Below are positions 12,021 to 22,176 of a DNA stretch of 64,000 bases, one piece after another. Under the pieces are notes generated by a model. The model did no database searches and was not told the origin of the DNA. It saw only the letters and a program-made list of their open reading frames with translations. Each line of letters starts with the position of its first letter. Positions within the stretch are counted from its first letter, which is position 1. The translations under genes and the position numbers were made by a program. The stretch comes from Pseudomonas ekonensis (GTDB lineage Bacteria > Pseudomonadota > Gammaproteobacteria > Pseudomonadales > Pseudomonadaceae): positions 1,378,001 to 1,442,000 of the forward strand of contig NZ_JAHSTS010000001.1 of assembly GCF_019145435.1 (NCBI RefSeq), in the 5' to 3' direction.

Positions 12021-13319
12021 TCAGGCACCGCCGCTCACGGCCGCCTGTGCCGCTCGCTGTTCGTGCCTGTTGCCGCGGAACAGCACCAGCGTCGCGATCA
12101 GCCCCAGCACCGCTGCACCGCTGAGCCAGATGCCCGGCGCTGCCTTGTTGTCCAGCACATGGATCAGGTAAGTGCAGGCCGCCGGGGTGAAGCCGCCGAA
12201 CGTTGCGGTCGCCAGGCTGTAGGCCAGCGAGAAGCCGGTCGTGCGCACTTCCACCGGCATGATCTCGGTCAGCGCCACCACCATGGCGCCGTTGTACGAG
12301 CCGTACAGGAACGACAGCCACAGCTCGACGATCAGCAGATGGCTGAAGCTCGGGTTCGCCACCAGCCACGACAAGGCCGGGTAGGCCGTGACGATGGCCA
12401 GGATCGTCGCCGCCAGCAGCAGCGGTTTGCGTCCGATCCGATCCGACACCGACCCCATCACCGGCAGCCAGAAAAAGTTCGACAGGCCGATGCACACCGT
12501 CACCAGCAAGGCATCGAAATCAGACAGATGCAGCTCGGCCTTGCCGAAGGTCGGGGTGTAGGCGGTAATCAGATAGAACGACACGGTGGTCATCACCACC
12601 AGCGCCATGCCGGCGATGACGATGCTGAAGTTCTGGCTGATGGAGCGGACGATGTCCGACAGGGTAGGGCGATGCTTGCGCGCCTGGAACTCCGGCGTTT
12701 CTTCCAGCGAGCGGCGGATGATGAAGATCGCCGGGACGATCATGCAACCGACCAGGAACGGCACGCGCCAGCCCCAGTCGCCCATTTGTTCGGGGCTCAG
12801 CCAGTGGTTGAGCCCGACGCCGAGCAGGCCGGCGAAGACCACGGCCGCTTGCTGGCTGGCGGACTGCCAGCTGACGAAAAAGCCTTTGCGCCCCGGCGTG
12901 GAGATTTCCGCCAGGTACACCGAGACGCCGCCCAGTTCGACCCCGGCCGAGAAGCCTTGCAGGAGGCGTCCGAGCAGCACCAGCAGCGGCGCAGCGACGC
13001 CGAGGGTCGCGTAGCCGGGCACGCAGGCGATCAGCACGGTGCCGGCGGCCATCAGGGCCAGGGTGATGATCAGGCCGTGGCGGCGGCCGTGGCGGTCGAT
13101 GTAGGCGCCGAGGAAGATCGCCCCGAGAGGGCGCATCAGGAAGCCGGCGCCGAAGGTCGCCAGCGACAGCATCAGGGAAGCGAAGGCGCTGTCGGCCGGA
13201 AAGAAGGCTTTGGCGATGGCCGTGGCATAGAAGCCGTAGACCATGAAGTCGAACATTTCGAGGAAGTTGCCGCTGACAACGCGAAAGATCGCCTTGCCTT
13301 TGCCCGTGGAGGAGGACAT
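12021..13319 (-). CDS. citA: MFS citrate/tricarboxylate:proton symporter, CitA-like
   Basis: This 432-aa transporter belongs to the metabolite:H+ symporter (MHS) group of the major facilitator superfamily and has about 12 membrane segments. The N-terminal text [20 protein letters not shown] and the loop 2-3 signature [13 protein letters not shown] are typical. So are [22 protein letters not shown] and the short C-terminal tail. CitA and TcuC import citrate or tricarballylate with protons. The gene is divergent from apbE and faces gap. Substrate is inferred from family resemblance only. Confidence 0.78.
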   Translation of the reverse strand: MSSSTGKGKAIFRVVSGNFLEMFDFMVYGFYATAIAKAFFPADSAFASLMLSLATFGAGFLMRPLGAIFLGAYIDRHGRRHGLIITLALMAAGTVLIACVPGYATLGVAAPLLVLLGRLLQGFSAGVELGGVSVYLAEISTPGRKGFFVSWQSASQQAAVVFAGLLGVGLNHWLSPEQMGDWGWRVPFLVGCMIVPAIFIIRRSLEETPEFQARKHRPTLSDIVRSISQNFSIVIAGMALVVMTTVSFYLITAYTPTFGKAELHLSDFDALLVTVCIGLSNFFWLPVMGSVSDRIGRKPLLLAATILAIVTAYPALSWLVANPSFSHLLIVELWLSFLYGSYNGAMVVALTEIMPVEVRTTGFSLAYSLATATFGGFTPAACTYLIHVLDNKAAPGIWLSGAAVLGLIATLVLFRGNRHEQRAAQAAVSGGA

Positions 13320-13427
13320 ATCCAGGTACTCGCTGTTGGATTTTGTATGAAGGCGTTGCGTTCGTGCGGGAGCGCGCGGGCGCTTTGATTCATAATGGCC
13401 GGCGCGGTTTTGCGGGGAGATGAAGAA

Positions 13428-14444
13428 TTGTTAACTGGACGGTGGCTTGGGCTTGTGATCCTGGCGGGCGCGCTGTGCGCCTGCGGCGCCGGCGACACCC
13501 TGGAAACCCTTGGCGGCCCGACCATGGGCAGCACCTGGTCGCTCAAGTACGTGCGGCACCCGGGCCTGCCCGATCCTGCGCAGGTGCGCGGCGAGGTCGA
13601 GGGCATCCTGGCCGGGGTCGACCGACAGATGTCCACCTACCGCAGCGACTCCGACATCTCGCGCTTCAACGGCTTGCCCGCCGGTGGCTGTCAGGCCATG
13701 CCGGCACCGGTGCTTGAGTTGGTTCGCGTCGGCGAGCGTCTGTCGCTACTTAGCGAAGGTTCCTACGACCTGACGGTGGAGCCGCTGATGAACCTGTGGG
13801 GCTTCGGCCCGCAAGGCCGCGAGGAAAAGGTGCCGGATGACGCGGCGCTGGCGCAGGCCCGGCAGCGCGTCGGCCATCAGCATCTGCGCATCGAGGGCGA
13901 GCGCCTGTGCAAGGATGCCGCCGTCGAGGTCGATTTCGACAGCATCGCCGCCGGTTACGCGGTTGATGCGATCGCCGCCAGGCTCGCAGCCCTGGGCATC
14001 CACGACTACCTCGCCGAGGCCACCGGCGAACTCAAGGCCAGTGGCAAGAAGCCCGACGGGTCTGCGTGGCGCATCGCCCTGGAGGAACCCCGTGACGACC
14101 GGCAGGTGACCGAGCGCATCATTGAGGTCGACGGCTACGGCGTTTCCACCTCCGGCGACTACCGCAACTATTTCCGGCAGGACGGCCAGCGTTATTCCCA
14201 CACCTTCGATGCCCGCACCGGCCGGCCCGTCGTGCACGATCTGGCGTCCGTGACGGTGATTGATCCTTCGGCGCTGATGGCTGACGGGCTTTCGACGCTG
14301 CTGCTGATCCTCGGGCCCGAAAGGGGGTGGGACTATGCGCAAAAGCACGGCGTCGGTGCATTCTTCGTGATTCGTGCCGATACAGGTTTCGTCACGCGCG
14401 CAAGCCCTGCGTTCGAGCGGCTCAGTCGCGGGAAAACTGACTGA
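13428..14444 (+). CDS. apbE: FAD:protein FMN transferase (ApbE lipoprotein)
   Basis: ApbE attaches FMN covalently to Thr/Ser of target flavoproteins such as NqrB, NqrC and RnfG/RnfD. The 338-aa product has a lipoprotein signal ([10 protein letters not shown], with LCAC as lipobox). The family motif [13 protein letters not shown], the Asp-rich [16 protein letters not shown] and [12 protein letters not shown] are present. I chose the TTG start at 13428, which has GGGGAG eight bases upstream and leads straight into the signal peptide. An ATG at 13395 would add 11 residues that do not look like a signal. No target flavoprotein gene is in this window. Confidence 0.86.
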   Translation: MLTGRWLGLVILAGALCACGAGDTLETLGGPTMGSTWSLKYVRHPGLPDPAQVRGEVEGILAGVDRQMSTYRSDSDISRFNGLPAGGCQAMPAPVLELVRVGERLSLLSEGSYDLTVEPLMNLWGFGPQGREEKVPDDAALAQARQRVGHQHLRIEGERLCKDAAVEVDFDSIAAGYAVDAIAARLAALGIHDYLAEATGELKASGKKPDGSAWRIALEEPRDDRQVTERIIEVDGYGVSTSGDYRNYFRQDGQRYSHTFDARTGRPVVHDLASVTVIDPSALMADGLSTLLLILGPERGWDYAQKHGVGAFFVIRADTGFVTRASPAFERLSRGKTD

Positions 14445-14642
14445 GGACAATGCGAAAACTGGCGTTGTAGTGCAGGCAGAAGTAGCCTACGACGCGACCA
14501 AGGGTTAATGTGCGCGGCGTTGACGCTTCTATAGACTGTGTCCGGGTTTTTTCACTGGCCCCCAATTGTTCCTTCGCGCCGCCATCCGGCGTGATTTAGC
14601 CGCCGGTGCCGATGGCGCCGCGGCCTGTTCTGAGGAGTACGC

Positions 14643-16037
14643 ATGGCTGTCTACAACTACGACGTGGTGGTGCTGGGTTCCGGCCCGGCGGGAGAAGGCG
14701 CGGCAATGAACGCCGCCAAGGCGGGGCGCAAGGTGGCGATGGTCGACAGCCGCCGTCAGGTCGGCGGCAACTGCACCCACCTGGGCACCATTCCGTCCAA
14801 GGCCTTGCGTCACTCCGTGCGGCAGATCATGCAGTTCAACACCAACCCGATGTTCCGGGCCATCGGCGAACCGCGCTGGTTCTCCTTCCCGGACGTGCTG
14901 AAAAGCGCCGAGAAGGTCATCTCCAAGCAAGTCGCCTCGCGCACCGGCTACTACGCCCGCAACCGCGTCGACGTATTCTTCGGCACCGGCAGCTTCGCCG
15001 ACGAGCAGACCATCGAAGTGGTCTGCGCCAACGGCGTGGTCGAGAAGCTGGTGGCCAAGCACATCATCATCGCCACCGGTTCGCGCCCGTACCGTCCGGC
15101 GGACATCGATTTCCACCACCCGCGCATCTACGACAGCGACACCATCCTCAGCCTCGGCCACACCCCGCGCAAACTGATCGTCTACGGCGCCGGCGTGATC
15201 GGCTGCGAATACGCCTCGATCTTCAGCGGCCTGGGCGTGCTGGTCGAACTGGTGGACAACCGCGGCCAACTGCTGAGCTTCCTCGACTCGGAAATCTCCC
15301 AGGCGCTGAGCTACCACTTCAGCAACAACAACATCACCGTGCGCCACAACGAAGACTACGACCGGGTCGAAGGCGTGGACAACGGCGTGATCCTGCACCT
15401 GAAGTCCGGCAAGAAGATCAAGGCCGACGCCTTGCTCTGGTGCAACGGCCGCACCGGCAACACCGACCAGCTGGGCCTGGAGAACATCGGGGTCAAGGTC
15501 AACAGCCGCGGCCAGATCGAAGTGGACGAGGCCTACCGCACCTGCGTGCCGAACATCTACGGCGCCGGCGACGTGATCGGCTGGCCGAGCCTGGCCAGCG
15601 CCGCCCATGACCAGGGCCGTTCGGCCGCCGGCAGCATCGTCGACAACGGCAGCTGGCGTTTCGTCAACGACGTGCCGACCGGCATCTATACCATTCCGGA
15701 GATCAGCTCGATCGGCAAGACCGAGCAGGAGCTGACCCAGGCCAAGGTGCCGTACGAAGTGGGCAAGGCGTTCTTCAAGAGCATGGCCCGGGCGCAGATC
15801 GCCGGCGAGCCGCAAGGCATGCTGAAGATCCTGTTCCACCGCGAGACGCTGGAAGTGCTGGGCGTTCACTGCTTCGGCTATCAGGCCTCGGAGATCGTGC
15901 ACATCGGCCAGGCGATCATGAACCAGCCGGGCGAGTTGAACACCCTGAAGTACTTCGTCAACACCACGTTCAACTACCCGACCATGGCCGAAGCCTATCG
16001 GGTAGCGGCGTACGACGGCCTCAACCGGCTTTTTTGA
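14643..16037 (+). CDS. sthA: Soluble pyridine nucleotide transhydrogenase
   Basis: This 464-aa flavoprotein interconverts NADH and NADPH in the cytosol. The FAD-binding motif [20 protein letters not shown] is at residues 9-28. The segment [15 protein letters not shown] has only the first of the two redox cysteines seen in related disulfide reductases, which is diagnostic for SthA/UdhA. The NAD-binding [17 protein letters not shown] and the interface domain ([14 protein letters not shown]) are also present. The ATG at 14643 follows TGAGGAGTACGC. Confidence 0.95.
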   Translation: MAVYNYDVVVLGSGPAGEGAAMNAAKAGRKVAMVDSRRQVGGNCTHLGTIPSKALRHSVRQIMQFNTNPMFRAIGEPRWFSFPDVLKSAEKVISKQVASRTGYYARNRVDVFFGTGSFADEQTIEVVCANGVVEKLVAKHIIIATGSRPYRPADIDFHHPRIYDSDTILSLGHTPRKLIVYGAGVIGCEYASIFSGLGVLVELVDNRGQLLSFLDSEISQALSYHFSNNNITVRHNEDYDRVEGVDNGVILHLKSGKKIKADALLWCNGRTGNTDQLGLENIGVKVNSRGQIEVDEAYRTCVPNIYGAGDVIGWPSLASAAHDQGRSAAGSIVDNGSWRFVNDVPTGIYTIPEISSIGKTEQELTQAKVPYEVGKAFFKSMARAQIAGEPQGMLKILFHRETLEVLGVHCFGYQASEIVHIGQAIMNQPGELNTLKYFVNTTFNYPTMAEAYRVAAYDGLNRLF

Positions 16038-16041
16038 GCGG

Positions 16042-16072
16042 CTCCGGCCGGTGGCCTGAGCCGGCCGGGGAG
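16042..16072. terminator. GC-rich hairpin between convergent sthA and ugpQ
   Basis: CTCCGGCCGG and CCGGCCGGGGAG can pair, but no T-run follows on either strand. It may reduce read-through between the convergent genes. Support is weak. Confidence 0.35.
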
Positions 16073-16079
16073 ACCGATT

Positions 16080-16802
16080 TCAGCAATTCTCGAGGGTGGC
16101 AGTGGCCAAACCGGGAAAGTCTGTAATCAGGCTGTCAACGCCGAAATCGGCGAGCCTGCGCATCAGCGCAGGTTCGTTGACGGTCCACACCGATACGTGC
16201 AGCCCTTGGCGCTGCGCCTTCTGCAGACGCTCCGGCGTGCACAGCGTCCAGTTCAGGGCCAGAATCGCGCAACCGTAGTTCTGCGCGACCTTCAGCGGAT
16301 CCAGCCAGGCGTACTCGGCCACCAGGCCGCGAGACACGTCCGGCACCAGGTCCTGCGCCGCCTTCAACACTTCCCGTGAGCTCGAGGTGATCGTCACCTT
16401 GTCGAGCAGGCCATGCCTGACCGCCATTTCGCGGATCGCCAGCACCGTGGTCGCGGCGCGGGTGCGCGAGGCGCTCTTGACCTCCAGTTGCCAGTGCTCG
16501 AAGTCGCATTTCTCGAACAGCTCCTCCAGCGTCGGGATCGGGCAGGGCTTGATCCAGCCCGGGCCGCCCTTGCGCGCATCGTAGGTCACCAGCTCGGCGG
16601 CCGTGTGCTCGACCACCTTGCCGCGCCGCTCGGTGGTGCGCTTGAGGGTCGGGTCGTGGATGACCATCAGTTCGCCGTCCTTGGACAGGTGCAGGTCCAG
16701 TTCGCAGCGGCGCACGCCGTGCTTGAGGCATTCCTGAAAGCTGGTCAGGGTGTTTTCCGGTGCTTCGCCCTTGGCGCCGCGGTGGCCGTAGATGAGGGTC
16801 AC
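16080..16802 (-). CDS. Glycerophosphodiester phosphodiesterase
   Basis: This 240-aa GDPD-family TIM barrel hydrolyses glycerophosphodiesters to glycerol-3-phosphate and an alcohol. Motifs are YGHRGAKGEAPENTL (catalytic His and Glu), ELDLHLSKDGELMVIHDPTL (metal ligands and second catalytic His), and the C-terminal VWTVNEPALMRRLADFGVD followed by TDFP. There is no signal peptide, so it is cytoplasmic like UgpQ. It shares the minus strand with the PilZ gene just upstream (14 bp) and is probably co-transcribed. Confidence 0.9.
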   Translation of the reverse strand: MTLIYGHRGAKGEAPENTLTSFQECLKHGVRRCELDLHLSKDGELMVIHDPTLKRTTERRGKVVEHTAAELVTYDARKGGPGWIKPCPIPTLEELFEKCDFEHWQLEVKSASRTRAATTVLAIREMAVRHGLLDKVTITSSSREVLKAAQDLVPDVSRGLVAEYAWLDPLKVAQNYGCAILALNWTLCTPERLQKAQRQGLHVSVWTVNEPALMRRLADFGVDSLITDFPGLATATLENC

Positions 16803-16816
16803 GGTTCTTCCTTAAT

Positions 16817-17398
16817 TCAAATGCCTGATTCGTTCTGTTCGCGGGCCAGGCGTCGTTCCTGGGCCTGCTTCTGCAGGATGTAGCGGGCGAGCAATTGGCG
16901 CTGGGCGTCGGTCAGGTGCTCGAACTCGGTGCCGACGTCGTAGCCGTCGCCCTTGCGGTCGCAATGGGTCACGCGGGCGCGCAGCAGCAGGCCCAGGGCC
17001 TGGGGCATCAGCACCAGCTTGACCGACAGCCGCGCGCCGACGGCCACGGGCGTCGGGTGCTGAAAGTCGATGCCGCCTTCGGAGATGATCACCGGCTGCG
17101 GCTCGCCGATGTGGCCGAGCACGGTCAGGGCGACCACCTGGCTGAGCAGGTCGATGCGTTTGTTCTGGGTCTTCAGGAACGCGGCGATGGCGCGGTCGCG
17201 CTCGTTGATCTGGCGCAGCAGGTGCTGCGACTCGAATTCGCTCAGGTGCAGTTCGCTGAGCAGGTTGAAGAGGGGGGAAGCATCCTGCAACACTTCCTCG
17301 CCCGCCGCTTCGGGAGCGGACAGGGGCCTAATTTCCAGTGCGATCATGTCCTCGATACGGTAGTATTCGCGGCGATCTTCTTCATCTAATGTCGACAT
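16817..17398 (-). CDS. PilZ-domain c-di-GMP-binding protein
   Basis: This 193-aa protein has an N-terminal RREYYRIED segment, which contains an RxxxR-like c-di-GMP motif. A helical middle follows, then a PilZ barrel with IISEGGIDFQHP as the (D/N)xSxxG-like element and a charged C-terminal helix. It has no membrane segment. It probably acts as a c-di-GMP-responsive adaptor. It is divergent from lolC, a placement I recall as conserved in Pseudomonas. Confidence 0.82.
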   Translation of the reverse strand: MSTLDEEDRREYYRIEDMIALEIRPLSAPEAAGEEVLQDASPLFNLLSELHLSEFESQHLLRQINERDRAIAAFLKTQNKRIDLLSQVVALTVLGHIGEPQPVIISEGGIDFQHPTPVAVGARLSVKLVLMPQALGLLLRARVTHCDRKGDGYDVGTEFEHLTDAQRQLLARYILQKQAQERRLAREQNESGI

Positions 17399-17492
17399 GG
17401 CGAACCCATGGTAGCGGCGGTGGTCTGAGTGTAAAGCTGGTTATCGACCCCCGCCACAAGGACGTTCCTTTTCCCTCCGAACAAGCCCCGAC

Positions 17493-18743
17493 ATGTTCAG
17501 ACCTCTCTTCGTATTCATCGGCACGCGTTACACCCGTGCAAAGCGCCGCAATCATTTTGTCTCCTTCATTTCCCTGACTTCGATGATCGGGCTCGCCCTT
17601 GGCGTGGTCGTGATGATCGTGGTGTTGTCGGTGATGAACGGCTTCGACCATGAGATGCGCACCCGCGTGCTGGGCATGGTGCCCCACGCCACCGTCGAGT
17701 CCGGCGAAGCCATCAGCGACTGGCAGGGCCTGGCCGACAAGGTCAGGCAGAACCCTCAGGTGACGGCCGTCGCGCCGTTCACCCAGATGCAGGGGCTGTT
17801 GACCAACAACGGTCAGGTGTCCAAGGTGCTGCTCAACGCCATCGACCCGACGCTGGAGCGCAACGTGTCGATCATCGACAACTTCATGCAGCAGGGCAGG
17901 CTCGACGATCTGACCCCTGGCAGCTTCGGTATCGTCATCGGCGACAAGGCCGCGGCCAAGCTCGGCGTGGGCCTGGGCGACAAAGTCACGTTCGTGGCGC
18001 CGGAGGTCAGCGTGACCCCGGCCGGCATGTTCCCGCGCATGAAACGCTTCACGGTGGTCGGCATCTTCCACGTCGGCGCCGGCGAGATCGACGGCTACCT
18101 GGGCGTCACCAACCTGCAGGACCTGGCGAAGCTGCACCGCTGGAAGCCGGACCAGGTGCAGGGCCTGCGCCTGAAGTTCGACGACCTGTTCCAGGCCCCG
18201 CGCGAGGCGTGGAACATCGCCCGGCAGCTCGGCGAAGACCGTTACTACGCCCGCGACTGGACCCGCACCCACGGCAACCTGTACCAGGCGATCCGCATGG
18301 AGAAGGCCATGATCGGCCTGCTGTTGCTGCTGATCGTCGCCGTGGCGGCCTTCAACATCATTTCCACGCTGGTGATGGTGGTGAACGACAAGAAGGGCGA
18401 CATCGCGATCCTGCGCACCCTGGGCGCCACGCCCGGCACGATCATGCGCATCTTCATGGTGCAGGGCACCGTGATCGGCGTGGTCGGCACCGCCATCGGC
18501 GCGGTGGTCGGGATCTTCGCCGCGCTCAACGTCAGCGCCGCGATCTCGGCCCTCGAAGGCCTGATCGGCCACAAGTTCCTCAATGCGGACGTGTACTTCA
18601 TCGATTACCTGCCGTCGCAGGTGCAGAGCCAGGATGTGGTGATGGTCTGCTCCGCCGCGTTGGTCCTGAGTTTCCTCGCCACCCTGTATCCCGCCTGGCG
18701 TGCCGCACGCACCCAGCCGGCGGAGGCGCTACGTTATGAGTGA
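17493..18743 (+). CDS. lolC: Lipoprotein-releasing ABC transporter permease LolC/LolE (first copy)
   Basis: LolCDE extracts outer-membrane lipoproteins from the inner membrane and hands them to LolA. This 416-aa permease has an N-terminal membrane segment ([16 protein letters not shown]), a large periplasmic domain (residues about 45-270) and three C-terminal membrane segments ([59 protein letters not shown]). Its C-terminus overlaps the lolD start by 8 bp. It is closely similar to the second permease encoded after lolD. Confidence 0.93.
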   Translation: MFRPLFVFIGTRYTRAKRRNHFVSFISLTSMIGLALGVVVMIVVLSVMNGFDHEMRTRVLGMVPHATVESGEAISDWQGLADKVRQNPQVTAVAPFTQMQGLLTNNGQVSKVLLNAIDPTLERNVSIIDNFMQQGRLDDLTPGSFGIVIGDKAAAKLGVGLGDKVTFVAPEVSVTPAGMFPRMKRFTVVGIFHVGAGEIDGYLGVTNLQDLAKLHRWKPDQVQGLRLKFDDLFQAPREAWNIARQLGEDRYYARDWTRTHGNLYQAIRMEKAMIGLLLLLIVAVAAFNIISTLVMVVNDKKGDIAILRTLGATPGTIMRIFMVQGTVIGVVGTAIGAVVGIFAALNVSAAISALEGLIGHKFLNADVYFIDYLPSQVQSQDVVMVCSAALVLSFLATLYPAWRAARTQPAEALRYE

Positions 18744-19434
18744 GTCGGGCATGAGTCAAAAAGCGATCTTGAGCTGCCGCAGCCTGGGCAAATCCTACGA
18801 GGAAGGCCCGGAGTCGGTGGAAGTGTTGGCCAATCTGCAGCTGGAGCTGTTCCCCGGCGAACGGGTGGCCATCGTCGGTACGTCGGGTTCGGGCAAGAGT
18901 ACCTTGCTCAACCTGCTGGGCGGCCTCGACACGCCGACCAAGGGCAGCGTCTGGCTCGCCGGCGAAGAGCTCTCGGCGCTGAGCGAGAAGGGCCGCGGCC
19001 AGTTGCGCAACCGCGCGCTGGGTTTCGTGTACCAGTTCCACCACCTGCTGCCGGAGTTCACCGCGCTGGAGAACGTCTGCATGCCGCTGCTGATCGGCAA
19101 GACGCCGATCCCGGAGGCCCGTCAGCGCGCGACGGCGCTGCTGGAGCGGGTCGGCCTGGCCCATCGTCTGGAGCACAAGCCGGCCGAGCTGTCCGGCGGC
19201 GAGCGTCAGCGTGTGGCGATCGCCCGCGCACTGGTGAACAAACCGGGGCTGGTGATGCTCGACGAGCCGACCGGCAACCTCGACTCCCACACCGCCCAGG
19301 GCATTCAGGACCTGATGCTTGAGCTCAGCACCTCGATGCGCACGGCGTTCCTGGTGGTGACCCATGACATGAACCTGGCCCGCCAGATGGATCGCGTCCT
19401 GCACTTGCAGGAAGGTTGCCTGACCCCCATCTGA
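18736..19434 (+). CDS. lolD: Lipoprotein-releasing ABC transporter ATPase LolD
   Basis: This 232-aa ATPase has Walker [10 protein letters not shown], the Q-loop region [18 protein letters not shown] (a LolD-type signature), the ABC signature [15 protein letters not shown] and Walker [13 protein letters not shown]. It powers lipoprotein release by LolC and LolE. ATG 18736 was chosen because it overlaps the lolC stop, the usual translational coupling. An ATG at 18751 is also possible. Confidence 0.95.
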   Translation: MSESGMSQKAILSCRSLGKSYEEGPESVEVLANLQLELFPGERVAIVGTSGSGKSTLLNLLGGLDTPTKGSVWLAGEELSALSEKGRGQLRNRALGFVYQFHHLLPEFTALENVCMPLLIGKTPIPEARQRATALLERVGLAHRLEHKPAELSGGERQRVAIARALVNKPGLVMLDEPTGNLDSHTAQGIQDLMLELSTSMRTAFLVVTHDMNLARQMDRVLHLQEGCLTPI

Positions 19435-19442
19435 CGCCTGCA

Positions 19443-19473
19443 GCCCGATGCCTGCGAAGGCGTCGGGCCTTTT
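19443..19473 (+). terminator. Terminator-like hairpin between lolD and lolE
   Basis: The 10-bp stem GCCCGATGCC / GGCGTCGGGC (one G-T pair) has the loop TGCGAA. It is followed by CTTTTATTT. Confidence 0.72.
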
Positions 19474-19496
19474 ATTTCCAAACGGTGCCCCAGCGA

Positions 19497-20741
19497 ATGT
19501 TCAGACCGTTATCGATCTTCATCGGCGCGCGCTACACCCGTGCCAAGCGCCGCAACCGCTTTGTTTCGTTCATCTCGATGACCTCGATGATCGGGCTCGC
19601 CCTCGGCGTGCTGGCGATGATCGTGGTGCTGTCGGTGATGAACGGCTTCCAGCGCGAAATGAGCTCGCGCATCCTCGGCATGGTGCCCCATGCGACCATC
19701 GTCGGCGTCAATCCCATCGACGACTGGCAACCGGTGGCCGCCGCCGCGCTGAAGAACCCTGAAGTCACCGCCGCCGTGCCGTTCACCGAAATGGAAGGCA
19801 TGCTTTCCTACAAGGGGATGATGCAGCCGATCCAGATCAGCGGCGTCGATCCGGCGCAGGAAGGCAAGGTGTCGATCGTCGCGCAGCACATCGTGCAGGG
19901 CCGGCTCGATGCCTTGAAGCCGGGCGAGTTCGGCGTGGTGCTCGGCGAAATCACTGCGCGGCGCTTTCGCCTGAACGTCGGCGACAAGATCACCCTGATC
20001 GTGCCGGAAGTCAGCACCGCGCCCGGCGGCATCACCCCGCGCATGCAGCGCCTGAACGTGGTGGGGGTGTTCAAGGTCGGCGCCGAGCTGGACGGCTCCA
20101 TGGGCCTGATCCACGTGGCCGACGCCGCGCAGATGCAGCACTGGGAGCCGAACCAGGTGCAGAGCGTGCGCCTGGCGGTGAAGGACCTGTACGCCGCGCC
20201 GAAGGTCTCCTCCGACATCGCGACGGGCCTGGGCGCCGGCTACAAGGCCGACGACTGGACCCACACCCAGGGCAGCCTGTTCAGCGCGATGAAAATGGAA
20301 AAGACCATGATCGGCCTGCTGTTGCTGATGATCGTCGCGGTGGCGGCGTTCAACATCATCGCGACCCTGATCATGGTGGTGAACGACAAGGGTGCGGACA
20401 TCGCCATCCTGCGCACCATCGGCGCCACGCCCCGGCAGATCATGGCGATCTTCATGGTGCAGGGCACGGTGATCGGGATCGTCGGCACCCTGATCGGTGG
20501 CGTGCTCGGTGTCATCGCCGCGCTGAACGTCAGCGAGATGGTGGGCTGGATCGAACGGGTCACCGGCCAGCACATCTTCAGTTCGGACGTGTACTTCGTC
20601 AGCAACCTGCCGTCGGAGCTGCAAGGCGGCGACGTGCTGCTGATCTGCTCGGCGGGCTTCGTCATGAGCTTCCTGGCCACCGTGTACCCGGCGTGGCGGG
20701 CGGCGAAGGTCGAGCCGGCGCAGGCCTTGAGATACTCCTGA
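19497..20741 (+). CDS. lolE: Lipoprotein-releasing ABC transporter permease LolE (second copy)
   Basis: This 414-aa paralogue of LolC opens with nearly the same text ([20 protein letters not shown]). It has the same topology of one N-terminal and three C-terminal membrane segments around a periplasmic domain. The ATG at 19497 comes just after a terminator-like hairpin, so lolE may be expressed at a different level from lolC and lolD. A heterodimeric LolC-LolE complex with LolD is expected. Which permease binds LolA through the periplasmic hook was not determined. Confidence 0.92.
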   Translation: MFRPLSIFIGARYTRAKRRNRFVSFISMTSMIGLALGVLAMIVVLSVMNGFQREMSSRILGMVPHATIVGVNPIDDWQPVAAAALKNPEVTAAVPFTEMEGMLSYKGMMQPIQISGVDPAQEGKVSIVAQHIVQGRLDALKPGEFGVVLGEITARRFRLNVGDKITLIVPEVSTAPGGITPRMQRLNVVGVFKVGAELDGSMGLIHVADAAQMQHWEPNQVQSVRLAVKDLYAAPKVSSDIATGLGAGYKADDWTHTQGSLFSAMKMEKTMIGLLLLMIVAVAAFNIIATLIMVVNDKGADIAILRTIGATPRQIMAIFMVQGTVIGIVGTLIGGVLGVIAALNVSEMVGWIERVTGQHIFSSDVYFVSNLPSELQGGDVLLICSAGFVMSFLATVYPAWRAAKVEPAQALRYS

Positions 20742-20751
20742 GCCTCAGGAA

Positions 20752-20826
20752 TGCGGCTCCCACATTGGATCTGTGTCATCCATTCCCTGTGGGGGCCTGC
20801 TGGCGATGAGGCCATGACGGCCGGCC
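20752..20826. repeat. REP-like inverted repeat
   Basis: GAATGCGGCTCCCACA and CTGTGGGGGCCTGCTGGCGATGAGG are inverted partial copies of the local REP family. They lie between convergent lolE and copS. Confidence 0.6.
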
Positions 20827-22176
20827 TCAATCCTCCCTTGGCAACTCGATCACAAACCGCGTCCACCCCTGGGCCGATTCGCAATGAATCTGCCCGCCAT
20901 GGGCGCGGACGATGGATTGGGTGATCGCCAATCCCAACCCGGCATGCTCCTGGTTGCCTTCCTGGCGGGCCGGATCGGCCCGGTAGAAACGGTCGAACAG
21001 GCGCGGCAGCAGCTGCGCCGAAATCCCTTCACCCGTGTTTTCCACGCTCACCCTCAATGACTTCGGCTGCTCGGCGATCAGCAAGCGCACCTGGCCCTCG
21101 GCCGGGGTGAAGCGCAAGGCGTTGTCCAGCAGGTTCGACAAGGCCCGGCGCAGCATGCCGCGGTCGCCGTCCAGGCGCCCGTGGCCTTCGCGGCTGAGCG
21201 TCACGCCGGCGTCTTCGGCCAGCGGCGCGAAGAACTCCAGCAGTGTGTCGGTCTCGTCGGCCAGTTCCAGCGGCTCGCGCGAGGGCATCAGCAAGCCGTG
21301 GTCGGCCTTGGCCAGGTACAGCATGTCGTTGACCAGTTGCGCCATCCATTGCAGCTCCTCGAGGTTGCTGTGCAGGGCTTCGCGGTAGTCTTCCATGGCG
21401 CGCGGGCGGGTGAGGGTGACCTGGGTGTGGGTCAGCAGGTTCGACAGCGGCGTGCGCAGTTCATGGGCGATGTCGGCGGAGAACGCCGAAAGCCGCTGAA
21501 AGGCGTCGTCCAGACGGCCGAGCATGGCGTTGAAGCTTTGCGCCAGTTCCGCCAGTTCCGGCGGCATCTGCTCCTGGGGCAGCCGTGCGTTGAGCGATTG
21601 CGCCGAGACGCCGCGCGCCACCGCGCTCATGCGCCGCAGCGGGCGCAGGCCGCTGCGGGCGGCCCAGGCGCCGAGCAGCGCAGTGGCCAGCGCCGACAGG
21701 CCGACGGTCAGCCAGATCAGGTGCTGCATGCGTTGCAGGAAGTGCTGGTGATGGGTGATGTCCAGCAACAGGGTCAGTTGCGGCGAATCGGCCTTGTCCG
21801 GATAGAGCGCCGCGTTCAGCACCCGGTAATCGGTGCCCTCGTCGCTGACGGTGGACAGGCCGTTCGCCCGCGGCAGTTCCCCGGGCAACCGGTCCGAACT
21901 GTCGTACCAACGCTGGCCGTCGCTGCCGCTGATGCGCAGCGACAGGTCGGCCTGTCGGCTCAGCTCGTCGGCCAGCCGCGCCTGGCGTTGATGATCCGGC
22001 ACATCCTGCAGGGCCCGGCGCAGGCCAATGAGCTTGCTGTCGAGCAACTGCTGGTCCAGCTCAATGAAATGCGCCTCGCTGGCACGGCTGAACAGCACGC
22101 CGGCCACCAGCGACACTGCGGCGGTGCAGGCGGCGAACAGCAAGGCCAGGCGCCCGCTCAAGGAAAGCCTGCGCAT
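20827..22176 (-). CDS. copS: Copper-responsive sensor histidine kinase, CopS/CusS type
   Basis: This 449-aa membrane kinase has two membrane segments (residues about 9-27 and 150-170) enclosing a periplasmic sensor. A HAMP region, the phospho-acceptor motif IAHELRTPLSN near residue 235, the N-box NLLDNALRFTP and the G-box GLGLAITQSIV follow. CusS/CopS/IrlS-type heavy-metal sensors share this layout. Its start overlaps the copR stop by one base (TGATG). The copper assignment comes from the divergent cupredoxin gene and the box shared with copABCD. Confidence 0.82.
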   Translation of the reverse strand: MRRLSLSGRLALLFAACTAAVSLVAGVLFSRASEAHFIELDQQLLDSKLIGLRRALQDVPDHQRQARLADELSRQADLSLRISGSDGQRWYDSSDRLPGELPRANGLSTVSDEGTDYRVLNAALYPDKADSPQLTLLLDITHHQHFLQRMQHLIWLTVGLSALATALLGAWAARSGLRPLRRMSAVARGVSAQSLNARLPQEQMPPELAELAQSFNAMLGRLDDAFQRLSAFSADIAHELRTPLSNLLTHTQVTLTRPRAMEDYREALHSNLEELQWMAQLVNDMLYLAKADHGLLMPSREPLELADETDTLLEFFAPLAEDAGVTLSREGHGRLDGDRGMLRRALSNLLDNALRFTPAEGQVRLLIAEQPKSLRVSVENTGEGISAQLLPRLFDRFYRADPARQEGNQEHAGLGLAITQSIVRAHGGQIHCESAQGWTRFVIELPRED

